DNA from: Amoeboaphelidium protococcarum
Taxonomy: Eukaryota; Aphelidiomycota; Aphelidea
Direction of reading: 5' to 3'
Assembly: GCA_023515745.1 (NCBI GenBank)
Contig: JALECJ010000254.1
Coordinates: 1,922,001-1,986,000, forward strand
DNA length: 64,000 nt
The position numbers were made by a program, and so were the translations under genes. The notes beneath the pieces are model-generated. The model was given only the letters and a program-made list of their open reading frames with translations, had not been told where the DNA came from and ran no database searches. Positions 10,501-21,862 of this stretch are shown here, piece by piece (positions within the stretch are counted from its first letter, which is position 1; each line of letters starts with the position of its first letter).

Positions 10501-12415
10501 TTTAATCAGGCTTGGAGTAATGCTGTAATATTTCACACGATTGCCGTTAATGTCCAGCATCAGCACTAATGATAACTTCGCAAGTATAGCAATTATCAAG
10601 ATCGTCACCTCTGCCAACCTTAAGAACAGATCCATCGGAGCATGTGCATATCACAATTATTGAACCAGTATCATTGGATTAACAACAGCTGGTTATGGAC
10701 ACGTTCTCAAACGGAAGTCTACCAACGTACAAAACTTCTAATGAAGTCAAATCAATTAAACTTATCACCGAATCATCACTTTAGGAGAGCAGGTGACCAT
10801 CAATTAACCAACAGCGAGTGAGATTTTACTATCCTTCCATCTAGTGAACTTTTATAGCAATAACTGCTTTGACTCCGACCGCATCACTTGTCGGTGATTC
10901 TACATTTACAATCTCAATCTAACTTTTGGATAAATTGACAGTCTGTAAAGCATTAAGATCAAAGTAGTTGATCAAGAATAAAGTTCCATCCTCATGTACA
11001 GATATGATCCCAGAACCCAACGGATACAATTGTGTAAGTCGCCCGCTATCAGACAGCGTACATTTTAGACTCTGATTGAGCAATAGAGACCCAGATGCAG
11101 TATTCTCATACGAATAGCAACTAAGCATTCCTGACGCAGTTCCCAGATATATTCGAACATTAAACACCTCAGAGGCATCAGCATCAATATCAACAGATGG
11201 TAAACTTGACGCGCTAATACATGAGCAAGTCACGTCTTGCGTATTTAAAATCTATTGTAGACCAGATTCCTACTGAAAAGACTCAAACTTAGCAGCATTA
11301 AAGTCAAATTTCAACAAATTTCCAGCTCGCGTAAGAGATATTAAAGCAGGCGGAGACTTTTCTAGCACGTAATTAGCACCGAGAGTAAAGAGGCCCACCG
11401 CACTTAAGGATTCTGTTAATTCAATCATCTACTCCTTTCTAACCATTTTAAAGTCTTTATCAAATGTCTTTATCGTCAAAATCTGATCCTAACTCTATTA
11501 ACAGACAGACCACACGATTAAAGCGTATCGGTAATCTGAATCAACAGGCAACCACTATACGTTAGTCAGAAATTAATTTTCAGTACCATTAGAGGGAGCT
11601 ACTACATCCGATTCCCATAATACAGAGTTGGCATTCCGAGATGAGATGATTCGAATGAGAGAATTGGAATACACGCAACAAAGGTAACGTCCGTCATTTG
11701 TCAAAGCACAGTCTACCAAGCTACAGTTCTCTTACTAGCAGATAAAAGTGCAAAGAGCAGCCTTTGAGTTTAAGTCGAACGACACAATACCACCGTGGGA
11801 GTAGGCGACGAATATAATACTAGCAAAATGAGGATGACATAGAATCTTCAAAACTGACTCCGGCGTTTCCACCAAGCATGGCACTTGATAAACAGAACTA
11901 ATAGAACCATTATCGCCGTTCATGACCACGACACTTCCGCTCACAGTACCCAAGAGCACCAGCGGAGACTTTGGCGTCAGTTCAATGCACGTGATCTTGT
12001 CTGCAACATCACATTGTTCATAATCAGGCATCTGCTTTATCAAATTCCAACCGATCACTTCATTGTCAGTGTTGATGGATATGAGCGATCCTTGATTCTA
12101 TTGGAATTTTAAAAATTTTATCGCAGATCCAGAAGATTGAGCATCGTCGGTGTATGCTGATAAGTAGGTGTAATCGCCATCCTAATTAATGAGTAGAATT
12201 TCACCTTTATAAGTTCCTAAAGCCAGAACGCACTAGCAGCAATCGTAATCAAAGCAGGTTATAGCTGATAGGAGACCCAATCTAAGCAGTTCCACTAGCT
12301 CAAATTGCCGAATAACGCCCAGGTTCTTCTCTTAGATATTCAAAGACCCATTTGAAGTTTTATGTTTGTCCACTACGCCTGCAGCCAACTTCTTTAATTT
12401 CTTAACGATGCCCAT
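4587..12415 (-). CDS. Tomosyn / STXBP5-Sro7 family syntaxin-binding protein, split by a copia insertion
   Basis: WD40 protein that regulates SNARE-driven exocytosis. Exons: 10221-12415, 9885-10159 and 4587-4852; without the insertion these join in frame to 912 codons ending in TGA. The N-terminus (MGIVKKLKKLAAGVVDKH) and WD units such as KSPLVLLGTVSGSVVVMNG fit the LGL/tomosyn beta-propellers. The last exon carries an R-SNARE-like segment (NALNERGERLQNLESKF) with an Arg zero layer and the typical KKWYEF end. Intron 1 is 10160-10220 (61 nt). Intron 2 was originally 50 nt (4853-4902, GTAAGT...TTGTAG), but a Ty1/copia element (4907-9883, opposite strand) now sits at its donor. A GT at the same exon edge is recreated (minus-strand GTGTTAAG), so splicing of the whole element is conceivable; otherwise the R-SNARE exon is lost. 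Family call is strong; functionality of this allele is open. Confidence 0.88.
4902..4906. repeat. Target-site duplication, left (CATTG)
   Basis: Five-base direct repeat CATTG directly before the 5' LTR, matched by 9884-9888 directly after the 3' LTR. A 5-bp duplication is typical of Ty1/copia integrases and shows a simple single insertion. Confidence 0.9.
4907..5036 (+). repeat. 5' LTR (130 bp)
   Basis: Very short LTR with TGTT...AACA ends, matching 9754-9883 with no difference I can see. It contains a CT-rich tract (near 4942-4955) followed by the palindromic word GTTGAAACAAC at 4969-4979, a combination also found upstream of several host genes, and probably acts as the element's promoter. 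Confidence 0.95.
5037..5062 (+). other. Primer-binding site complementary to the 5' half of a Met tRNA
   Basis: Directly after the 5' LTR. The reverse complement begins TTGGTAGAGCATTCGG and continues to TCTCATAATC. This reads as a tRNA D-arm followed by an anticodon arm whose 7-nt loop CTCATAA carries the CAU anticodon. Reverse transcription would therefore start from a tRNA-Met cut just after the anticodon loop, as Drosophila copia does with initiator tRNA. The stem bases (GGTCTCATAATC) look more like elongator than initiator Met tRNA. The gag-pol ATG (5041-5043) lies inside this site. Confidence 0.8.
5041..9741 (+). CDS. Copia gag-pol polyprotein (one internal TGA)
   Basis: One frame of 1567 codons from ATG 5041 to TGA 9739-9741, open only because UAR encodes Gln. 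Visible domains: gag with a CX4CX5HX4C zinc knuckle near residue 265 (spacing differs from the usual CX2CX4HX4C); aspartic protease with DSGAS at residue 342; a GAG pre-integrase segment (TLHRRLGHPS); integrase core with D, RSDGGGEY (about 613) and E in NGNSERVN; an acidic linker (about 780-1030); reverse transcriptase with YVDDM at 1227; and RNase H from about 1385 (FSDSDHCGN, SSVEAEYIAL). A single in-frame TGA at codon 505 (6553-6555), between the pre-integrase motif and the integrase, would truncate pol after the protease unless read through. No other frame break was found by eye. Confidence 0.93.
9754..9883 (+). repeat. 3' LTR (130 bp)
   Basis: Apparently identical to the 5' LTR and followed directly by the CATTG duplication. 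The purine-rich stretch AAAAGGTGGTATG about 20 bp upstream may serve as the polypurine tract but is not directly adjacent, so that assignment is weak. Confidence 0.95.
9884..9888. repeat. Target-site duplication, right (CATTG)
   Basis: Matches 4902-4906. On the tomosyn strand it reads CAATG, the last exon bases (CAAT) plus the G of the original GT donor. Confidence 0.9.
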
Positions 12416-12552
12416 TGTTGCTCATGTATAAGGCAATGTTTAAAAATACTGAAGCTAAAGAAAAGAAAGTAAAGATACAATAGTAAGGTACTGTATAATA
12501 TAAACAAGAGATGAATTCAAATTAACTCACTTAATAGAGCTGAACATTTGAA

Positions 12553-12568
12553 GGTGTTTAAAAACACC
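12553..12568 (-). terminator. Histone-type 3' stem-loop of H4 copy 2
   Basis: The minus strand reads GGTGTTTTTAAACACC, 35 nt after the H4 stop. Same 6-bp stem and UUUA loop as at the other histone genes. Confidence 0.85.
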
Positions 12569-12603
12569 ATTGTGCGATAATAGAAACATCGTAGTGAGAG
12601 TAT

Positions 12604-13729
<1,126 letters not shown>

Positions 13730-13769
13730 ACTCTCTGAGTCTTTTCATCTCATTTATTGAATGTAAAAT

Positions 13770-13785
13770 GGTGTTTTTAAACACC
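13770..13785 (+). terminator. Histone-type 3' stem-loop of H3 copy 2
   Basis: GGTGTTTTTAAACACC, 40 nt after the H3 stop, the same element as at the other three histone genes. Confidence 0.85.
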
Positions 13786-13834
13786 TTCACTATGCACTAT
13801 TGTTGTAATGTATTGTGATTGAATCAATGTCTAT

Positions 13835-14476
13835 TCATGGATATAATCTTTATTTACACCACTCATTATTCTTTGTTAAAGTGAACTGAAATCTATCATC
13901 CAATCTGCCAGCCTTCTCCCAAAAGTCAAAAGACGTTGCCGTAATATCATATCCTCCCCAATACTCTGGACGTGGAACCTTTCCACCAGCAAACTTCTAT
14001 TCCAGACTTTACACTTTATCCTCAAACTGTAAGCGATCTTCTAGCGGTAGAGACTGCATTTTAGCATGAGCATTGATTTAACTGGACACGGAGCGTGAGT
14101 AAAAGTAATCGTCATTTACTTGATCTGAGCACTTCTAAGCCGTGCCCTGTATTCTAACTTGTCTATCGCTCCAATAGAAACAAAGAGCCACGTTGCTATT
14201 TACGTTAATATCTTTTCCCTTATTGCTGCAGTAATATGAAAACGTGGTCAGTACTAGACCGTGATCTTCAGTCTCCTTGGTCCAATTGATGAGTACCGTT
14301 CTCACTGATGGCATCATATCCGCGCCGCACGTTGCCAATTGAGCGGCATTGTAGGCATATTTTGACTCCTTAGGAAACCCCTTCTTATACGTGTCAAACC
14401 AGCTGTAAAATATTCTGACTGGATCATTTAAAGTTACTAACTCCGACATGTTGGACAGTCTTCGAATATTAAACAT
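13835..14476 (-). CDS. PNPO: Pyridoxamine 5'-phosphate oxidase
   Basis: FMN enzyme that oxidises pyridoxine or pyridoxamine 5'-phosphate to pyridoxal phosphate. About 213 residues. Conserved parts in order: DPVRIFYSWFD, MMPSVRTVLINW (FMN loop), YYCSNKGKDINVNSNVAL, YWSDRQVRIQGTA, DDYFYSRSVSSQINAHA, FAGGKVPRPEYWGGY and the C-terminal W-x-x-x-R-L-x-P signature (WCKQRLYP), which itself contains a TAA read as Gln. The length fits the family. I chose ATG 14474-14476; the frame is open a little further upstream without another ATG. The stop position is accurate to about 1 nt. Its 5' end faces TSPO across 143 bp, so the two may share a promoter. Confidence 0.92.
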
Positions 14477-14619
14477 TGACGTGTTGTTGACTTTATCGAT
14501 CAAACGCTCCCCAATTTCGCGAGAACTGATTGTGATTGAAATTTCAATTATTAGTCACATCAATTCGGTCTCAATAGTAATAATAACCGAGTCTACCTAC
14601 CTACACATTAATTAAAACA

Positions 14620-15228
14620 ATGAACAGTCACATCAATAAATCTGAAGCTACTAGAGCTTTAATATACATTATGTTTCCACTAATCGCTTCTCATTACAGT
14701 GGACGTTAGAATCGAGCTGGTACGACTGGATGGTATCGCCAGTTGAAAAAGCCTAAATTTATGCTGACATCACTTTAAATGCGTTTCACTTGGATTGCGA
14801 TGTATTGTCTCATGGGAGTATCAAGCTATCGAGTGGCACGCAAGACAATAAAACTTATCGGTAAATCAATCTTCTCTCTGTAGTTCCTAAGACAGATGGT
14901 GAAATCGAATAGAGCACTGAATATGTATCTAAGTTAATTGCTACTGGGAGCCGTGTGGATGCATTTGTTCTTCACTAGAACGTGGTTCAAAACTAGTTAT
15001 ATCACGCAATTAGCCGTTTGGGCATTATCCGCTGAAACAACGCGTCAATTCTTCAAAGTTGATCTTCCGGCCGGCTTAATGATGTCCGTCTATATGACAT
15101 TCCTCTCCGTATGTGTCTATGTTCACACTTGGATCTTAGTAAAGCATAGACGTATCAAGATTGTCAAAGAGAATGAACGTATTCTACTCGACCCTCAATA
15201 CGCTGTTGAGTAGGAATCTCTTCATTGA
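14620..15228 (+). CDS. TSPO: TSPO/MBR translocator protein
   Basis: Five-helix membrane protein of the mitochondrial outer membrane (or bacterial envelope) family that binds porphyrins and sterols. 202 residues, single exon, TGA at 15226-15228. Family marks: GWYRQLKKPKF near residue 44 (usual WYxxLxKPxxxPP, though the PP pair is not kept), then TWIAMYCLMGVSSYRV, LLLGAVWMHLFFTRTW (usual N-x-x-W-x-x-L-F-F; the Asn is Gly here), and two further helices. It is longer than the usual 150-170 residues because of a basic insert (RKTIKLIGKSIFSLQFLRQ) between helices 2 and 3 and a charged tail. Divergent but recognisable. Confidence 0.8.
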
Positions 15229-15571
15229 TTTCGGGTCGTGTTTACTTTGTATTGATAATGCGTATGGATGTTGCAGTTGCCGGTCGATGTTTATTAATTA
15301 ATGATTAAATATTTTTTGCAATTTTAACTTGAGAAATTTTACCAGTTCTGTATCCATAAATTCATCATCATTATTATTATCGAAAATTTAGTTGATTTAT
15401 GACGGACTCCATTGTGAGAATTTTCCGTTCGAGTTTCAACGAGAGATTTTGAAAATTCCTCTTCCTTGGAAACTGACTGCAGTATTAATTCTTGGGGATC
15501 AAGAAGTCATCTCCGTATAATTATTGGTTAGTACAGTAATATCACTCTTTAGAGTACTGAGTCTGATTATA
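15229..15571. other. Intergenic, AT-rich
   Basis: 343 nt between TSPO and the ankyrin-DIL gene. I see no reading frame, repeat or RNA gene; it probably holds the TSPO 3' end and the promoter of the next gene. Confidence 0.5.
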
Positions 15572-17965
15572 ATGGATTCTATAGAAGATCCGTGGTAGTA
15601 GACAACTTCATAGCTGGTCAGTAATGATTTATCCCCGTCCATGCTGCAGCAGGGAAAATAGGCATCTGTTGAAGACTTAACTTCACAACTGCTGGACAGA
15701 CCTTCTAAGGAGGGAATGATCAAGTAATTAAATACTTATGTCCGTAATAATGATTCTATTGAGGTCTCACGATGCATAGAATAGATCAACATGAATTTCA
15801 GCCATCTTCTGATGGATATTATGAATGAGTACAACAGTAATGGCCTCACACCATTATGTCAGGCATCTAGTCTTGGATTTCTTAATATTGTTAGACAATT
15901 ATTAGATAATGGAGCAGATATTAATAAAGCTGATTAGTAACAAGGCTGGAGTCCGTATATGTGGGCTGTCAATAACGGACATGATAGTGTAGCAGCCTAC
16001 CTGGCTCAATGTGGCGCCGATACAGACATGACTTCTCGAACAGTCTTGTAATCTTCTGCGTATATTACCGATCCATCTTAGAGCAAATCTGGTAAAACTT
16101 AATAAAATGGAGATGGTTTTTATCATGCAGCTAATCAATTCGACTTGGAAGCTATAGATTAAGATCTTAGTGCAGTACTTGGGAATAATCTACAGATATC
16201 AACCATGCATTAGAATGACTAACATTCCCATAATGATGGTACATCATAATATGCTCGTGATAGCGATGACGGTGATAGCTCAATTGTCAGTAGTCCTGGA
16301 TCTAAATTTGATTTTACGCAATGCAAATCTGATCAGATGATTGTTATTGATTAAAAATAAGCCGAGACTGTAGTGTAGATTATATTCGATCAACTTCCTG
16401 TGCCGCACGTAACTAGAGCTTCATTATCAACAAAGCTTGCACCGGCGATTATCATGTTCCTGTGCGCGCGATACGCACATTATTACTAGTCTCATGACTT
16501 GCTTGAGTTGCTATTGAATGGTTTTGTGAGTAGACTTCGGTACCAATTGGGTCAAGGAAATAATAGAAAGGATCTTAGTTTCTTATCCTATTGGTTGGCT
16601 AATATCAGCTAGTTATTGTATTATATGCGCAAAGATGTGGAGCTGGTTTAAAATTCAGCTGAACTTCAGGCGTGCATTGCAGAAGTGTTGGAGCTGTTCT
16701 ACACCACATTAATAGCAGAGGCGAGAAGTAAGATTATGAGCATTGCCGTGGAAGCCATGACATATCCTAACGTGAAAGTTTACTCTGGTCCTCTGGAGAG
16801 ACGGAAAGGAGGTCGATCTAAGCAGGGCTCTAGTGAAAGTATAAGCTCTGAGTCTCGGGGTGGCCTATTTGGCAGGAAGAGATCGTAGTCGTCTATTGAT
16901 GATGGCAAAAAGAGTCAATCTACTTTTGGTGCGTTATTCAGCTCATTTAAACCTGCTCCGCCTGTATCGACATCTCCAAAGACGTTATTGACCCATTTGG
17001 CGTCGGTACTCTTCCTTATGTAATAATATCATATTCATTAAGTGTACTAGAGGCAACTGTTACTATAGTTGATCTATGCTTTGGGTGCTGAGTTGATCAA
17101 TGCGTTTGTAGATGGAAGGTTTGTCTGCAGTCGATCATAGGCTGTTCTAGTTAGATTTAATCTGAATATTATGGAAGAGTGGGTCCGCAGTCGTGTAATC
17201 GTAAATGATCAGAAATAATAGTCTCAGACATCAAGTTCTAACGGGTTAAAGACGAGTGAAAGTTCAACCACTATAGATAGCTTGCTGCGGCTCATAAACG
17301 TACGGAATATCGATCAGCTATTGAGTCCATTTCTGCCTACTATCACCGCCTGTAAATTACTTCAAGTCGCGTCCGCTGCTTTCAATGAAGAAGTTATGAC
17401 AAATGAGAAGGAAGATAATCTCCTTTAGGGACTTTCTGAGATTAACTAATCTAAAGATATACCAAAAGTGTAGAATTTAGTGGTTGATGGTGTTCCGCTT
17501 TCGAACGAGTAGATACGGCGATTACTTTTTGACAATTACATGTACGAGAAGTTAGAGCCGCAGATATCAACTAGAATCCTTAAAAAGCTGAATGAAGTGA
17601 TTGAGGCTGAGGTGCGATCAAGCTCTGGAAGCCTTAAACTTTAGGCGTCTGACGATTTGATCAACTTTGATGCTCCGGCTGTAGATCCTAGAAAGAAGTA
17701 GAAGAAAAGACCTCTGCTTGCTGATAGTTTAGACTGGTTGCCGTTTAGATTGCAACCTGCGTTTAGCTGTTCATAGTCAAATTCATCATCATCAGTCGCC
17801 TCTCCTGATGCCATTAAGCAGAATATTCCATGGGGAGATTAAAATGAAATTCAAGAGCGCAGGAATTAGACTTAATCTGCCCTCCTGAAAGAAAAGGAAG
17901 ATGAATGGCACTTTTTGTAAGTTAAGATTGAAGTTTAGGACAAGATTTTGGCACTGATTAAATGA
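15572..17965 (+). CDS. Ankyrin-repeat and DIL (dilute) domain protein
   Basis: 797 residues in a single exon, starting MDSIEDPWQQ and ending at TGA. Two ankyrin repeats at about residues 88-155 (GLTPLCQASSLGFLNIVRQL; WSPYMWAVNNGHDSVAAYL), a Ser/Asp-rich linker, then a DIL domain from about 305 to 690: SYWLANISQLLYYMRKD (the FWLxNT-LL--LR-D motif), LLLQLIYALGAELINAF, a CS-x-x-AVLVRFNL segment with MEEWV, and a late L-L-Q-x-A helix. A basic disordered stretch (about 415-450) interrupts the domain. DIL domains bind cargo adaptors in class V myosins. The ankyrin plus DIL arrangement without a motor is known from fungi, which supports a fungal-side affinity; its role is probably membrane traffic or Golgi association. 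Confidence 0.87.
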
Positions 17966-18008
17966 TGATCACCCAAAGTTATATAGATCTAATTTGACAA
18001 TATGCAAC

Positions 18009-19631
18009 TCATTAAGACCCCCCTTATTTCTTCTTCTCTTAATCACTTTGTTATTGTTGTGATTGTGATTTCCCATTCTTTTCATCATCACACAGAGTGT
18101 CTTTCAGCTTGTCAATAGTCTTCCTGATGAATCCCTTCTTTGGCTCATCATCCATACCATTAGCACTATCGCTTTGACCCGACTGAGATTGCGATTTGGA
18201 GTCACTAGTATTGCTTTAATTGGCACTATCAGAGCTTACAAAAGTCTACCTAAATTATTCCAAAAGATCTCTCTACTTGGAATTAAGAGTGTCAATGCGT
18301 GGTATCTTCACCTTTAATCGAACATTGAGATTTCCTCTGACACCAGCCGGCTGATTAAGCTTCTACACTCCTTTATTACCAAGTACCCTTAAATCGCCAG
18401 GCTGAGAACCAGATGGAAATTTCATTCTATAACTTCCTTCAAGTGTGGGCACAGTAACTTGCGAACCAAAAATCGCATCCTGGAACGGAATTTCCACCTC
18501 GACGTTCAAATCTGAGCCATTTCGCTTAAATACAGATTCGGCCCTGGTGGGTGCATTTACTTGCAGAGTAACATAGAGATCACCCTTACGTCCGCTGGCG
18601 CCAACAGAAGCATGACCACGACCTGATACGCGTAATCTTTCACCAGAATCCACACCTGCCGGAATGTTGACCACAGTCTCCACTCGCTCTTTGACACGTC
18701 CTTCACCGCGACACGTTCCGCAATAATCAGACTGGGATATAGTTTAACCTGCACCACCACAAGCACTACAGGTCATCAGAATTCTAAATCCACCACGAGA
18801 CATCATCTATTCACCGCTACCACCACAGCTGGTGCATTATCTCGGGCGCGCTCCAGACTTGAGACCAGAGCCATGGCAAGTACCACATTTCGACCACGCT
18901 GCATATGAAATTGGCATTCTGACACCTTTTATTGCATCCATGAAAGATATGGATAGTCGCGTCATTATATCTGCACCATCATCAGCGGGACTGGATTGCT
19001 ACTGTGCTGAACTGAATGGAGACTACTAACCAAATCCAGCACCTCCAAATATGTCTTGAGCTGAGAACCCACCAAAATTAAATCCGCCTGATGAGCCAAA
19101 CGGTCCACCAGCACCACCTCGAGCACCACTAGCACCTCTGAAAAACTCTTTAAATATATCTTCCGCGCCGAAAGGAGATCCTTGACCGAACGGCGACTAT
19201 TACTACCCATTTCCTGCATACTGATTAGGATCAATGTGCCCAAACCGATCAAATTGAGCCTTCTTCTATTCATCACTCAATATGTCATAAGCTTCCTGAA
19301 TCTCAATGAAATTTCGCTTAGCATCATCCTTCTCCTTCTATGACGCGCTTTAGAATGCATCTGGGTGATACTTTTTGGCCAACTTAAAATATGCTTTCTT
19401 GATCTCTGCAGGTGACGATGATTTATTAACTCCCAGCACTTGATATGGATCCCGCTTACTCTATTTCAATTACGCGCTTCCATGAAATTATTACTAAACT
19501 CATTGAATATAGTAAAAACACCGATATTAGCAATAATCGATCAATATTAATCATACCTTGTTGATTACAACATTAATGGAAGGCATCGGTCGAGACGCGC
19601 CAGTCCATAATCTTGATTACCTTGAAGCCAT
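18009..19631 (-). CDS. MDJ1: Mitochondrial DnaJ (Mdj1/Tid1-type Hsp40)
   Basis: Co-chaperone of mitochondrial Hsp70. Two exons (19557-19631 and 18009-19493) around a 63-nt intron (GTATGA...GTTTAG) encode 519 residues. The Arg-rich, acid-free start ([15 protein letters not shown]) looks like a mitochondrial presequence. J domain with HPD at about residue 68, Gly/Phe-rich region, four zinc-binding repeats ([32 protein letters not shown]) and a C-terminal substrate domain ([19 protein letters not shown]). The tail adds a Ser/Gln-rich, Lys-rich extension rich in UAR codons. A TAA lies between zinc repeats 1 and 2, where termination would destroy the protein. The presequence and long tail favour Mdj1/Tid1 over cytosolic Ydj1. 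Confidence 0.93.
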
Positions 19632-19902
19632 GGAATATTTCCAAAATCCTCTACTAGTTCTAGTTATAAGTCTCGCCATTCCCTTATGAAATACTCCCCT
19701 CACAATCATATTTAGACGAATAATTTGTAAATCCACCTATTACTAGATTACCGAGCTGTATTATATCTTCTTCAACAGGCAATTCGTAAAAGATGAAGGG
19801 AGAAAATTGAAGAAAATCGTCGAAGCTATAACAGTCTTTACTTATTTTTTATTCCAGTATTTCATCATTAACAATTCAACAAGAAAGTCGACTAATTGAG
19901 TA

Positions 19903-21470
19903 TCACTGTATGTGGCATTCTGCGGGTAGAAGAGTGTCCACTGGACGTTTGCGAAATGCTCTAGCTTTCTCTTACCAACTTTTCTTCTCGGTTAAAATGG
20001 CACATAGAACATCAATCTGCTTTTAGATGGTGTCAGTATTCAAATAGTACTCAGCCGATTGTTCCATCTACTTCAACTTCTCAGGATGCCATTCAGTCAT
20101 TGCGTAATCTTCTTTCAGACACTGAGGATTGAACCTGAAGTAAGTTGTTTCTGCGAGAGGATCTTTTTACACTACGCCTTCATCATGGACTTATAATGCA
20201 CCATTTTACTAACGATTTTAATAAGTTCGGTACTACTCATTGGCTAATGCAATTCTATTTCTCACTCTATGATGCGCATATTCTGCGTTGGTCACCATTT
20301 CATCGAGTGTGAACATCCATTAAGGTAAATCTAGTTTTGCAGAGTCTGTGCCATTGCGAAGAGCAAATACCCGCTATTCAGTGGACCATCCTTTAGCACC
20401 TGTCCCTAATGACACCAAGCAGTCGATAGGTCTACCATCGAACAGTTTAAATGCTTCATCCAAAGCAATCTCTGATGGATTATTAGCAACTATGCCACCA
20501 TCGATGAAGGCAATCTTGTCAACTTCGCGCCTGTTGCATAATTCATCTACAAATACACCTTGATGTTTAAGTACAATAGGGGCAAAAACTCCTGGTGCAG
20601 CACTAGTGGCACGAGCAGCCTCCCATATCTTGGCTGCACAATTGATCTAACCATCGCTGCCACTGGCAAGATAGAAATCGTTATTGTAGCTGGACACTCC
20701 CCAGGTATCTTCTAGCCCGTGTGGATATGCAGACTCTATGCCGGTGAGTGGAGGTGGCAGTCTAGGCAACTTGTAAGATCTGAATATGTATGGCTTAAAC
20801 GCCTAATCGCCAACCTTTATAGCAGATACAACACATACATTGGTCATTTTATTTTATGGATACTTATCAGCGATGCCCAGTAGCTGATCATTACTCACAA
20901 ATCCAAACTCTGGCTACAAATACTCGGCCGACATATCTGCAAGAGTACCGGTATCATAAAGTGAACCTCCATACCCATACTAGAAATAAATCTTTGCACA
21001 ATAGGATATCCAGTATCTAGCCTGAGTTGTGGCGAACACATACCATTTGTTATCAATCAAAGGTTGAAAGATATTATGCGCCAACTCTTTGTACAAATCT
21101 GCGATACGCTCGGGCAAAGGGCGACTCAACTCCACCTCCACCTGCTACTTGTAATGGGCGGGATCTGGACTAGGACTCTTAATCTTTGCACATCCTTGCA
21201 AGTTCAATCCAGTTATAAGAGCGATAGTGCCACCAGTAGATGTACCGCAAACCAAGTCAAATAGCTCATTGATCTACATGCGATACAGTATTGCACATCA
21301 ATCTGCACATTTGTAAGATATTATACCTTTCGCCCTGTTCTCCTCTCGATCTCTAGCAATACTTTCAGCTCCACCAGTCCTTTGATTCCACCACCATCTA
21401 AAGTGAGTATTCTTATGCCCTTCTAACTATCAGCACTCTGGACATAAGATTCACTTTGTACAGGAGCCAT
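19903..21470 (-). CDS. Patatin-like phospholipase (iPLA2-type)
   Basis: Lipid acyl hydrolase with a Ser-Asp dyad. Exons 21327-21470 and 19903-21273 flank a 53-nt intron (GTATAA...CATGTAG), 504 residues. The oxyanion loop DGGGIKG is near residue 25, the nucleophile elbow GTSTGG gives Ser60 and spans the region just after the splice, and the DGG motif (FIDGG) gives Asp306, followed by NNPSEIAL. LVSLGTGAKGWS fits the end of the catalytic fold. The C-terminal 150 residues are helical and unassigned. No signal peptide or membrane segment is seen, suggesting a cytosolic or peripheral enzyme acting on phospholipid or stored lipid. Confidence 0.92.
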
Positions 21471-21862
21471 ATCTGACTGACTGACTGACTGACTGACTAT
21501 TCTGTAGATTGTTCTTGAACTACGGAGCCTGAAACAACAACATTAACAATGCGCGCGCGTTCCTTCAATTCAGTACTGTACTGATGACGCTAATGCCCAA
21601 TAGCCGCCGTACGCTTAAACAACACCTATTCATTAAAAACCGGCCTTAAATTACAGTGCGTTTCATCATTATTGATAATATGAAAATTTGATTTCACGCA
21701 AGGAGCAGAAACAGTGACGCTAATAATTTTCGTTAATGTCCCGCTAAACGGCGATTTAGACGCCATAAACAACTCTCTTGTTTCAACTGTTTTTACCCGT
21801 TCCTTCCTACCAGTTTATATCTCTTTCACTTAACTAACAGGTTCAAGTTTAAATTACACAGC
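21471..21862. promoter_or_regulatory. Divergent spacer of patatin and haspin genes with CTGA microsatellite
   Basis: 392 nt between divergent start codons. A (CTGA)n tract of about 26 nt occupies 21473-21498, just upstream of the patatin ATG. TTGTTTCAACT at 21778-21788, 75 nt before the haspin ATG, matches a word seen upstream of other genes here. Confidence 0.55.
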
